DNA of 64,000 nucleotides from Candidatus Heimdallarchaeota archaeon (GTDB lineage: Archaea; Asgardarchaeota; Heimdallarchaeia; Heimdallarchaeales; Kariarchaeaceae): positions 124,001-188,000 of the forward strand of contig JADCLS010000008.1 in NCBI GenBank assembly GCA_026702845.1. Direction: 5' to 3'. Under the pieces are notes generated by a model, which was given only the letters and a program-made list of their open reading frames with translations, ran no database searches and was not told where the DNA came from. Both the position numbers and the translations under genes were made by a program. Shown here one piece after another: positions 57,200-64,000 of this stretch. How positions within the stretch are numbered: the stretch's first letter is position 1; each line of letters begins with the position of its first letter.

Positions 57200-58210
57200 G
57201 TGCTAAAAGTATATCATCATCGAAATTCTTTGCTTCATATCATGGGAGACAGCTTAGAAAGCCCTAAACGAGTTGAGGTAATACAGGAGGCACTTCAAAA
57301 TTCAAAATTAAATGTATCGTTTATTGAGGCAAATAGAGCAAATGAAAAGGATATATTAGAAATACATACTGAAGATCTGTACAATACTCTAGTAAAATCC
57401 TCGTTGATGAATTCAGTACGATTTACTGTTGATACATATACCAATATCTATACCTATGAAGCTGCAATGACTGCCGTGGGCGGAACCATTCAAGCAGTAA
57501 AGGAACTGAAATCACATCATACCTTTGCCTTGCTGAGACCACCAGGACATCATGCCACGGATAATTCAGCTATGGGATTCTGTTTTCTAAATAATATAGC
57601 AGTAGCTACAAATGTTATCCGTAAGGATTATAAGAAAATTCTAATCCTTGATGTGGACAATCATTTTGGAAATGGAACAGCAGAAATCTTCAAAAATGAC
57701 CCAAATGTACTCTATATCAGCCTACATTCAGATCCTGATATTTCTTATCCGGGCACTGGATATGCAGAAGAGGTGGGATCCATGGATGGGATAGGTAAGA
57801 TTGTCAATATACCTCTCCCTTGGCAGCTTGGGGATGCTGATTATCTGGTAGCATTTGACGAAATTGTCATTCCTATAATAGAGCAGTTTATTCCAGAAGT
57901 CATACTTGTTTCACTTGGATTGGATGGTCTGAAGGACGATCCTTATGGAAATCTCTCTCTCAGCACAGATGGATATTATGAAATAGGACGTAGAATTGGA
58001 GAGATAAATAAAAAGATAACCAATCGACATGTTGCTACAATTCTTGAGGGTGGGTACAAGTATGATGAAATGGGCCAAGCGGTGGTAGAATATTTCACCG
58101 GATTGCTACATGGTGGAGAAGAGAGGATAAAACCAGCTCTTAGTCCAAAGTTCAGTTATGCACTTAGAATGATAAAAGCAATCCAACGAAATCATTGGAT
58201 TGGATTGTAG
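57200..58210 (+). CDS. HDAC/acetylpolyamine-amidohydrolase family deacetylase
   Basis: A 336-residue protein of the arginase/deacetylase superfamily. GTG start. The active site is largely intact: RPPGHHAT, DVDNHFGNGT (metal Asp and His; the second His of the usual HH pair is Phe), GLDGLKDDP (metal Asp) and GGYKYDEM (Tyr). It could deacetylate lysines, polyamines or other amides; the substrate is unknown. No chromatin gene lies near it. Confidence 0.85.
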   Translation: MLKVYHHRNSLLHIMGDSLESPKRVEVIQEALQNSKLNVSFIEANRANEKDILEIHTEDLYNTLVKSSLMNSVRFTVDTYTNIYTYEAAMTAVGGTIQAVKELKSHHTFALLRPPGHHATDNSAMGFCFLNNIAVATNVIRKDYKKILILDVDNHFGNGTAEIFKNDPNVLYISLHSDPDISYPGTGYAEEVGSMDGIGKIVNIPLPWQLGDADYLVAFDEIVIPIIEQFIPEVILVSLGLDGLKDDPYGNLSLSTDGYYEIGRRIGEINKKITNRHVATILEGGYKYDEMGQAVVEYFTGLLHGGEERIKPALSPKFSYALRMIKAIQRNHWIGL

Positions 58211-58225
58211 ATGTATTGCACATGA

Positions 58226-58235
58226 ATTTTAAATA
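58226..58235 (+). promoter_or_regulatory. TATA-like element of the glyoxalase II-like gene
   Basis: TTTTTAAATA-like text (ATTTTAAATA) is centred about 26 bases before the second in-frame ATG at 58257, supporting that ATG over the one at 58242. Confidence 0.45.
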
Positions 58236-58256
58236 GGTGGAATGAATGTGGCATCT

Positions 58257-58934
58257 ATGGTAAAAATATTTGATTATGTTCTGGTAAGTCCAGTTGGAAC
58301 TAATTGCTATATATTCGGGGATAGACTTAATGCTGTTATGGTTGATCCAGGAGGGAAGGAAGCTATTTCAAAAATTGAAGAACTTAAGGCCAAAGGTATC
58401 ATAATCAAACACCTTCTTATCACACATGGTCATTTTGACCATGCGTCTTGGTATAGTATGGCCAGACAAATTACAGGGGCTACGGTTTATCTCCATAGAT
58501 CAGAGGAAGAGAGTTATCTGGCATATCATGATTGGGTCAAACGTTATGGTATTATTCCTCCCAAACTTGATGAACCTGATGTATGGATAGAAGGAGAACC
58601 AGTTCTTGATCTAGGAGGATATAAAATAAAGGTCTATCATACTCCAGGCCATACACCGGGGCATGTCATCTATGCAATCAATGACTTTGAATTACAGGAT
58701 GGCAAAGTACCAGTTGCATTTGTTGGTGACTTGATTTTCAAGTCCTCAATAGGTAGAACTGATTTTCCCTTCTGTGATTCTACTAAAATGGTGAAATCAT
58801 TGAAATTTGTCATGAACACATTATCTGATGAGACGATCATTTTTTCAGGACATGGTGAGAGTACGATTCTTGGTATTGAAAAGGAAAATAATCCATATTT
58901 AATAGGAATTAATAAAGGGATATCTATATTTTAA
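58257..58934 (+). CDS. Glyoxalase II-like metallo-beta-lactamase hydrolase
   Basis: A protein of about 225 residues starting MVKIFDYVLVSP (ATG 58257, five codons after an alternative ATG at 58242). The metal-binding motifs THGHFDHAS, HTPGHTPGH, FVGDLIF and SGHGEST are all present. The family includes glyoxalase II-type thioesterases and persulfide dioxygenase-like hydrolases; GRTDFPF after the second metal site is typical of the YcbL group. The stop is one base away from the stop of the convergent membrane-protein gene. Confidence 0.85.
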   Translation: MVKIFDYVLVSPVGTNCYIFGDRLNAVMVDPGGKEAISKIEELKAKGIIIKHLLITHGHFDHASWYSMARQITGATVYLHRSEEESYLAYHDWVKRYGIIPPKLDEPDVWIEGEPVLDLGGYKIKVYHTPGHTPGHVIYAINDFELQDGKVPVAFVGDLIFKSSIGRTDFPFCDSTKMVKSLKFVMNTLSDETIIFSGHGESTILGIEKENNPYLIGINKGISIF

Positions 58935-58935
58935 C

Positions 58936-60054
58936 TTACTTCTTAGATCCTTTTTTCTTGGATTTACCTTTCTTTGATTTCTTCTTCTTTGTTATCTGTT
59001 CTGATTTCTTTGGTATTTTAACATCGAATATCCGATCCTTTGTGATTTTACCAGTGAAGAGCAAGTAACCAATCCATGCTACCAGAAAAACAAGTCCGAT
59101 TCCTAGTGCAATTAAAAAGTTATACCAAGCAAAAAAACTAAAGGTTTGATTGATTAACTCATTCTCTTCCTCAACAGGGGTGATATTAAGTAACCAAGCA
59201 ACAAAATTTTGGAATACTCCAAGATTATTCTCCTGATCAACCCAAGTTTCTGTTCCATCATAGGAGTAATCTGAGAACATTACAGTTGAACCAACAAGCA
59301 TCACTCTACCTCCACTAGAAAATTCATCACCATACATCCAAAGTGGAGTTTCTCTGAGTGAATCAATCATTCTCTTATAATCCTGTGTTACAGCATAGGC
59401 ATATTGTGATGTATTAGCATAGTATTCTGCTCTGGTATCACTTGAACTGATAAGAGCACTGTGTAATAGAATATCTCCTTCAGTGATATCAACAATTTCT
59501 TCTCTCATGAATTCTGCAGCTAAATTTTTGGCATTCACGAGCACATTGGAATCATTGATTTTATAATTGAAATCATCAATTATTATACTTGTATTCTCAC
59601 TATCCAAACCGTCTGTTTTTATTCTTCCATCAAAATTATCAATTAATAGATCATTTAATGGTTTCGCATTACCAGATACATTTGCATTGAAGGAAAATGG
59701 ATTTGTCATGTACAGTATGCTACCACCAGATGTGACATAAGTCTCTAGAGCCAATTTCTCATCTTCATCAGCGGATTCAGCATCCTGGCCAGGATTGGTA
59801 ATAATTAAAAGATCTGCCCCTTGCAAACTGGTAGGAGTGAACGTTTCAGTATTCTTCTGTAATATGATTGTCTTACCAAAAGCAGTTGATAATGAATCAA
59901 GTGAGGTATTCATCAAATCTGTGGTGAAAAATTGATCATGTGATTCATCATATAAGATTATATACGTATCATCTTGACCTTCCTGTGCTGCGATCATGGA
60001 AAATGGTAAGATGAGGAATGTAAGTAATAAGAAGTAAAGGTTGATCTTTTTCAT
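58936..60054 (-). CDS. Surface protein with GldG/DUF4350-like domain and C-terminal membrane helix
   Basis: A 372-residue protein. N-terminal signal peptide (about 1-22) is followed by a domain with IILYDESHDQFFTTDLMN, GADLLIITNPGQDA and VTSGGSILYMTNPF, the pattern of GldG/DUF4350-type GATase-like domains that often partner with ABC transporters. A transmembrane helix (about 318-340) precedes a strongly basic C-terminus (KKKKSKKGKSKKKGSKK). It lies outside with a cytosolic tail. A similar domain occurs inside the subtilase at 20172. No ABC transporter genes are adjacent. Confidence 0.65.
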   Translation of the reverse strand: MKKINLYFLLLTFLILPFSMIAAQEGQDDTYIILYDESHDQFFTTDLMNTSLDSLSTAFGKTIILQKNTETFTPTSLQGADLLIITNPGQDAESADEDEKLALETYVTSGGSILYMTNPFSFNANVSGNAKPLNDLLIDNFDGRIKTDGLDSENTSIIIDDFNYKINDSNVLVNAKNLAAEFMREEIVDITEGDILLHSALISSSDTRAEYYANTSQYAYAVTQDYKRMIDSLRETPLWMYGDEFSSGGRVMLVGSTVMFSDYSYDGTETWVDQENNLGVFQNFVAWLLNITPVEEENELINQTFSFFAWYNFLIALGIGLVFLVAWIGYLLFTGKITKDRIFDVKIPKKSEQITKKKKSKKGKSKKKGSKK

Positions 60055-60289
60055 CTTTTAAATCCCGTACATTTTCACTGAAATTCAGATTATATAAAAT
60101 AATAATGTTATTACAACTCAGAAAAGATAAATCATTACTAGATACTGAGTATTGAAAATTTGGGTTACAGCGTAAAGTGAGTGAAGCTGGAAAAATCAAA
60201 CTATTTTTTTTCACAAATTTCAACCATTATTGTACCAGTGATTTGATCATTTTGGGTAGGTTTAACATATATTCTTTAAGTTCTCACAC

Positions 60290-60967
60290 ATGAGTGATGA
60301 TATCAAAATTGTTACCAAAGAAAGGAATATTCAGCCAAAAATCAATGTATATGATATTAACCGAGAGGAGGCAGAGAAAAACAAGCAAATCTTTGAGAAA
60401 CATAATATACGAGCAATAGATATCATGGGCAGTATTGGTGCTGGAAAAACAACGATACTTGAGAAAATCACCGAGAAACTGCAAGGAAAGATCAATGTCA
60501 TGATGATTGGTGGTGATATAGCGACAACTATAGATACAAAACGCATTCAAAAATTCAATACAAACGTGGTACAAATTAATGCAGGTTGTCACCTAGATGC
60601 AAAATTAATCAAAAAAGTGATTGACGATATTTCAGATGATGAATTGAATAGACTTCAACTGGTTTTGATTGAAAATGTGGGAAATCTCATTTGTCCAGCA
60701 GAATACCCTCTTGGTACACATATGCGAGTATGTGTAGTTTCAGTGACCGAGGGTCCATACATGGTAGTCAAGCATCCTATAATCATTGGAAATGCTGATA
60801 TTGTGATAATAAACAAGATAGAATTAGCTGAAGTGATGGAGGTAGATCTGGATAAATTACTATCGGATGTACAAAAAATCAACCCCAATGCAAGGGTTGT
60901 ACTAACCAATGCTAGAAAAGGTGTTGGAATTGATGAAATAATTGCTGCAATTGGAATACAGGTGTAA
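60290..60967 (+). CDS. hypB: Hydrogenase nickel insertion GTPase HypB
   Basis: A 225-residue HypB GTPase that helps load nickel into [NiFe] hydrogenase. P-loop GSIGAGKT (47-54), DIATTIDTKRI switch, CHLDA and ENVGNLICPAEY metal-site cysteines, and NKIEL in place of NKxD are seen. A short N-terminal tail lacks the His-rich nickel store of some bacteria. HypA follows after only 4 bases. No hydrogenase structural genes or other hyp genes lie in the window. Confidence 0.93.
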   Translation: MSDDIKIVTKERNIQPKINVYDINREEAEKNKQIFEKHNIRAIDIMGSIGAGKTTILEKITEKLQGKINVMMIGGDIATTIDTKRIQKFNTNVVQINAGCHLDAKLIKKVIDDISDDELNRLQLVLIENVGNLICPAEYPLGTHMRVCVVSVTEGPYMVVKHPIIIGNADIVIINKIELAEVMEVDLDKLLSDVQKINPNARVVLTNARKGVGIDEIIAAIGIQV

Positions 60968-60971
60968 TTAC

Positions 60972-61343
60972 ATGCATGAGTATACCATAACTACACAAAT
61001 TGTGGACACGGTAATACAATCGATAGCTCCATACAATGTAATATCTGTGAAAGAAATCGAGTTGGAGGTTGGTGAATTCTCATTTATAATACCAGAGCAG
61101 GTGGAGAGCTGTTTCGAGATTATAATAGCAGATAAGTCAATATTCAAGAACACCAAATTAGTATTCAGTAAGAAGCCAGGGGAAGTGAAATGTGATAAAT
61201 GTGGATATCGGGGGCCGATTGCAAATATTACAGATGAAGAGACGTTAATCCCCAGTTTCAGTTGTCCTGAATGCTCGTTCTATGTTTCCATCGTGACAGG
61301 AAATGGCTGTGAGATTAAAAACATCAAGATTAATGAGAAATAG
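60972..61343 (+). CDS. hypA: Hydrogenase nickel insertion protein HypA
   Basis: A 123-residue nickel chaperone. The start is the ATG at 60972 (MHEYTI), because the family requires the N-terminal Met-His nickel site; an earlier ATG would add 10 foreign residues. Zinc site CDKC and CPEC is present in a beta domain. Four bases after hypB, so co-translated. Works with HypB in [NiFe] hydrogenase maturation; can also serve other nickel enzymes. Confidence 0.92.
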   Translation: MHEYTITTQIVDTVIQSIAPYNVISVKEIELEVGEFSFIIPEQVESCFEIIIADKSIFKNTKLVFSKKPGEVKCDKCGYRGPIANITDEETLIPSFSCPECSFYVSIVTGNGCEIKNIKINEK

Positions 61344-61381
61344 ATGAAATCCTTCCTTTTGTTTTCCAAAAATTATAAAAC

Positions 61382-61390
61382 ATTTTATAC
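61382..61390 (+). promoter_or_regulatory. TATA-like element of the Vps23-like gene
   Basis: ATTTTATAC is centred about 29 bases before the ATG at 61415, so the ESCRT-like gene appears to have its own promoter after hypA. Confidence 0.45.
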
Positions 61391-61414
61391 TTCTCTATTG
61401 CTGTTTTAATTAGA

Positions 61415-62032
61415 ATGACAGATGATTTAACCCTTTCACGAGAAGCTGCTTTGATTTATCAGTATGTATTCGGTTTCGAACCTCTTCAAGGATCCTTGAA
61501 ACAATGGGGAGGTATAATAAAAGATAGTAGTGGAAATGCCATTAATATGATAGTTAACATTCCCGATGATTTTCCAAACTCTCCACCAAGCATTCATTTG
61601 CCGGATGGTACTTCACATCTTGGTGCTGATGAGCAAGGTAGAATTATCACTCGTTCCTACCATCATTGGAAAGATAGTATGCATGTGTTTCAAATAATTA
61701 AAGAAGCCAAACAAATACTTTCTGCCTCTCCTGTAAAAAATGCTACTTCTATATCAACTGACAAACAGGATGAGATGCTAAGAAGACAGATACAGATGCT
61801 TCAGCAGCAATTATCTGATAAACGAACTGAATTAAATCATCTCGAGAACCAATCAACCTCAATAACCAATGTGTCACAGTCTCAAGTAGCAGCAGAGACC
61901 CTGGATAATATTGAAGCTGAACTTTGGGCATTAGAGGATAGCTATGATACTCTAGAAATTGATGAGGTCAAATTCTCCAAAAAATTCTTGCAATTACGTA
62001 AACGATATTATTTAATTCAACAATCAAGGTAG
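61415..62032 (+). CDS. vps23: ESCRT-I Vps23/TSG101-like protein (UEV + coiled coil + steadiness box)
   Basis: A 205-residue protein with a ubiquitin-conjugating (UBC/UEV) fold in residues 1-110: NIPDDFPNSPPSIHLPDG, then GADEQGRIITRSYHHWKDS, matching the TSG101 UEV motifs (PxxPP...GRI...YLHEW). The entire protein has no cysteine, so it cannot be an active E2. A coiled coil (about 115-150, QMLQQQLSDKRTEL) and a final helical block DNIEAELWALEDSYDTLEID resemble the steadiness box of Vps23. It should be the ubiquitin-binding ESCRT-I subunit in an Asgard archaeon. Vps28, Vps37 and ESCRT-II/III genes are not in the window. Its stop overlaps the convergent panE stop by 9 bases. Confidence 0.78.
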   Translation: MTDDLTLSREAALIYQYVFGFEPLQGSLKQWGGIIKDSSGNAINMIVNIPDDFPNSPPSIHLPDGTSHLGADEQGRIITRSYHHWKDSMHVFQIIKEAKQILSASPVKNATSISTDKQDEMLRRQIQMLQQQLSDKRTELNHLENQSTSITNVSQSQVAAETLDNIEAELWALEDSYDTLEIDEVKFSKKFLQLRKRYYLIQQSR

Positions 62033-63001
62033 AGGACAAGATATATTCAGAGAATTTAACTCGGTTAGCAAATCATCAATCTCATCATCCATTAATGCAT
62101 AATAGTGTGGTTCTAATTTCATAACTGTTGACAACAGTATTTCACATGATTTACTACCTTGGAGAATAAAATAACCCAATAATTCTCCTGCATTTGATCC
62201 CCGTCCTCCATGCTTTTCAGCTGAAATTTGAGTAGATACCTTGTGTACATGATTTGATTGTGGTGACTGCTCAGACAATGTATCTGAATGAAGAAGTTTA
62301 TGAAAGCCCACTAGTTTATCATCTATCTCCCATCCTCTCTCAAGGGCAATTGATAAAACATCATCAAAAACTATGCGTGTAATAGTCCTAATCCTAAGAT
62401 TGTTCAATCCCTGCGGGTATGGTTGCTTTATCAATGCCAAGACTGGACTAACAATATTAAGAAGTAATTTTTTTCTCACTTCCGAGAAAATATCATCACT
62501 GATTTGAATATCAAAGTGGGGAGCTAGTAATGATTTAGCTACATTCAGACCATCTCCCTTAACTGAACCTAAAAATGTTGGAGCTTCCCTATGATAGTAA
62601 ACAGTGGATGAGTCGATTAATGTAGCAGACCACCATACTACACCCTGAACGATGGGATTGTTAGGAAAATACTTCTGGACAGGATCAGATACATGCATAC
62701 CATTTTGCAAGCAGAGGAAAATAGTATTCTCAGGGATATTTTGTCTCTCAAGGTATTTTAGTATTTGTTCTGATTGTTGTCTCTGTGTACTGAGAATAAT
62801 GATATCATAGATTTGGTCAAGTAATTCAACATTAGAATCAAGGATCTGTATTTTTGATTCAAAATTCTTCACTCCAGTTATAGTATGACTAATTAGTCCA
62901 AAAGTGCCAGATCTTCTGAGTAGATTAACCTCGTGATCTTTTTGTACTAGCATGCCAACAACAGTACCAATCGATCCAGCACCAGCTATCAAAACTCTCA
63001 T
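62024..63001 (-). CDS. panE: Ketopantoate reductase-like protein (ApbA/PanE)
   Basis: A 325-residue NADPH-dependent reductase. GAGSIGT (7-13) is the dinucleotide motif. A catalytic Lys lies in VRKKLLLNIVSPVLAL and the C-terminal domain holds a RGSNAGELLGYF block similar to the ExxxN/S region. Ketopantoate reductase makes pantoate for coenzyme A, which fits archaeal CoA synthesis. Relatives with other 2-ketoacids as substrates exist. Its stop overlaps that of the Vps23-like gene. Confidence 0.82.
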   Translation of the reverse strand: MRVLIAGAGSIGTVVGMLVQKDHEVNLLRRSGTFGLISHTITGVKNFESKIQILDSNVELLDQIYDIIILSTQRQQSEQILKYLERQNIPENTIFLCLQNGMHVSDPVQKYFPNNPIVQGVVWWSATLIDSSTVYYHREAPTFLGSVKGDGLNVAKSLLAPHFDIQISDDIFSEVRKKLLLNIVSPVLALIKQPYPQGLNNLRIRTITRIVFDDVLSIALERGWEIDDKLVGFHKLLHSDTLSEQSPQSNHVHKVSTQISAEKHGGRGSNAGELLGYFILQGSKSCEILLSTVMKLEPHYYALMDDEIDDLLTELNSLNISCPLP

Positions 63002-63209
63002 AGACTAGCATCTTCTCAAGATCAAAATAATTTTTATGCAAATAACCCATTTAAATGGTAATTTTTTGAGAATTGTAATATATTCAATAATAGAGAATTT
63101 CAAAAGCAAAGGGTTTTTCTATTTTATTTTCCTAACACTATTAGGAAGGATATGTTTGACTAACTATATCAAGGTAATCAATACTCAAGTATTCACACTG
63201 TCAACAAAA

Positions 63210-63608
63210 ATGGCCATACCAGATGAACGTTTACAACCCTTCTTAAGGATGGAGATGGAGGATGGAAGACAATTCATAATGTCGTCTATTCCCACAGATA
63301 TTGCCTATCAGATATTATTTGAGAACTCAAAAAGAACAGGATCAAGTAAAGTTCCACCTGATCCACGAATGCAGATATACAACCTTGTAGGAGAATTGGC
63401 AATAATTGAGAAAACCGAGATAGATCTCATTGTACCCGGTACTGATGTATATCAGGCAACAATTTACTTGCTCCCTGAAGGTTTTAGTAATCACATTCAA
63501 TACCAAATGATACCCTCACATGCAGTTCTTCTATCCATAGCAAATGATGCACCCATCTATGTTGCAGATACTCTGATTAGTGCTGCAGATGCGTATAATG
63601 AACAGTGA
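63210..63608 (+). CDS. BFN-domain (bifunctional nuclease) protein
   Basis: A protein of about 132 residues if started at ATG 63210 (MAIPDERLQP), which matches the family; an upstream ATG at 63036 adds 58 hydrophobic, atypical residues and is unlikely. The BFN domain is seen from the RLQPFLRMEM strand to the C-terminal SHAVLLSIANDAPIYVADTLI, which corresponds to the conserved RPSDAIALAxR..PIYV motif; here RPSD is replaced by IPSH, so catalytic competence is unclear. Members are proposed DNase/RNases. Confidence 0.75.
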   Translation: MAIPDERLQPFLRMEMEDGRQFIMSSIPTDIAYQILFENSKRTGSSKVPPDPRMQIYNLVGELAIIEKTEIDLIVPGTDVYQATIYLLPEGFSNHIQYQMIPSHAVLLSIANDAPIYVADTLISAADAYNEQ

Positions 63609-63641
63609 ATAATACCAATAAAAGCGCGCCTGCTATCAAAG

Positions 63642-63652
63642 ATATTATAAAA
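63642..63652 (+). promoter_or_regulatory. Candidate TATA element upstream of the eL18 gene
   Basis: ATATTATAAAA lies about 73 bases before the ATG of the eL18 gene, which would give a leader of about 45 bases. Nearby the text ATTGAGTGA occurs twice (63671-63679 and 63706-63714). Promoter status is uncertain. Confidence 0.3.
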
Positions 63653-63719
63653 ACAAATTGGGATTCTGAAATTGAGTGAGTGTATTCTCACTATGAATCA
63701 TTTAATTGAGTGAATAATT

Positions 63720-64000
63720 ATGGTATCAAGAAACAAAGGGCCAACTAACCCCGAAGTTGCGAGTCTGATCTATGAGCTTCGAAAGGCATCAAATACCCAC
63801 GAGGCACCAATCTGGCGAGCGATATCCAAAAAGCTTGGTAAACCCAGGAGATTACGACCTGAGGTAAACATTAGCAAAATCAACAGATACACTGAAGGTA
63901 CAGAATTCAAGACTGTACTCATACCAGGTAAGGTATTGGGAGCAGGTGAGATCACCCATCCAGTTACTGTTGCAGCTATCTCTGTTAGTCAATCTGCCAA
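63720..64000 (+). CDS. rpl18e: Ribosomal protein eL18 (L18e), N-terminal part
   Basis: Translation from ATG at 63720 gives MVSRNKGPTNPEVASLIYEL, then HEAPIWRAISKKLGKPRRLR, EVNISKINRYT and VLIPGKVLGAGEITHPVTV, a clear match to archaeal/eukaryotic L18e. 93 full codons are visible and the gene continues beyond the window. In archaea this gene begins an operon with rpl13, rps9 and RNA polymerase subunit N, but that lies outside the window. Confidence 0.95.
   Translation, partial: MVSRNKGPTNPEVASLIYELRKASNTHEAPIWRAISKKLGKPRRLRPEVNISKINRYTEGTEFKTVLIPGKVLGAGEITHPVTVAAISVSQSA

Noticed and set aside
60942..60971. Longer HypA start
   Set aside because: Would add 10 residues before Met-His-Glu, which must be N-terminal for nickel binding; it also overlaps the hypB end.
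63036..63209. 58-residue hydrophobic N-terminal extension of the BFN-domain protein
   Set aside because: The extension looks unlike the family and the internal ATG at 63210 starts exactly at the domain; the upstream part is probably chance reading frame in AT-rich DNA.

Overview
The window is AT-rich, gene-dense DNA that reads as an archaeon, most likely an Asgard archaeon (perhaps Heimdallarchaeia; the lineage is inferred from gene content only). Archaeal markers are CDP-archaeol synthase, LonB, Trm-G10, NreA, Orc1/Cdc6, GINS, MCM, Hel308, a RecJ-like DHH protein with a DnaJ-type zinc finger, UPF0200, UPF0201 and ribosomal protein eL18. The Asgard signal is a cysteine-free UEV + coiled-coil + steadiness-box protein at 61415 that looks like ESCRT-I Vps23/TSG101, supported more weakly by a longin-like protein at 7290.

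Layout. 1-2.6 kb (minus): a PfkB-type kinase cut by the window edge and an ABC-2 ATPase/permease pair. 2.7-8.5 kb (minus): a Ski2-like helicase, a CPBP-like membrane protein translationally coupled to a methyltransferase-like protein, and the longin-like protein. 8.6-18.4 kb (mostly plus): unknown proteins, a metallo-beta-lactamase/E1-like pair, a zinc ribbon protein, an ornithine-type aminotransferase, a LURP-one-like protein, and an LRR protein facing a membrane-anchored PD-(D/E)XK-like protein. 18.5-29.7 kb: a tandem ThyX-like protein, a secreted subtilase, a DODA-like protein without metal ligands, FAD glycerol-3-phosphate dehydrogenase, an IscA-like protein, NadC, a thioredoxin-tailed membrane protein and NreA. 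29.9-41.9 kb: RecJ-like protein, CarS, an epoxide hydrolase-like enzyme, Orc1/Cdc6, ThpR, UPF0200/UPF0201, RNase Z, Trm-G10, PRPP synthetase and LonB. 42-48.4 kb: unknown membrane protein, TPR protein, thioesterase, Xaa-Pro aminopeptidase, HxlR-like regulator and a degenerate Hef-like helicase. 48.9-57.1 kb (all plus): CTP synthase, GINS, an intein-bearing MCM, Hel308. 57.2-64 kb: HDAC-like deacetylase, glyoxalase II-like hydrolase, a GldG/DUF4350-like membrane protein, HypB-HypA, the Vps23-like protein, ketopantoate reductase, a BFN-domain protein and the start of eL18.

How the genes work together. Replication and repair are concentrated here: Orc1/Cdc6, GINS, MCM, Hel308, NreA and RecJ-like, with NreA and Hel308 both ending in a PCNA-binding PIP box. 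tRNA processing is represented by RNase Z, Trm-G10 and ThpR. Nucleotide and cofactor supply comes from PRPP synthetase, CTP synthase, NadC, PanE and the ThyX-like protein.

Two window-wide patterns stand out. Many start codons have a TATA-like element about 25-30 bases upstream, suggesting leaderless transcripts, which I used to revise several starts. Most convergent gene pairs overlap or abut at their stop codons. I saw no rRNA, tRNA, CRISPR array or insertion sequence; the only clear mobile element is the MCM intein. Function calls rest on motif reading by eye, without database searches.
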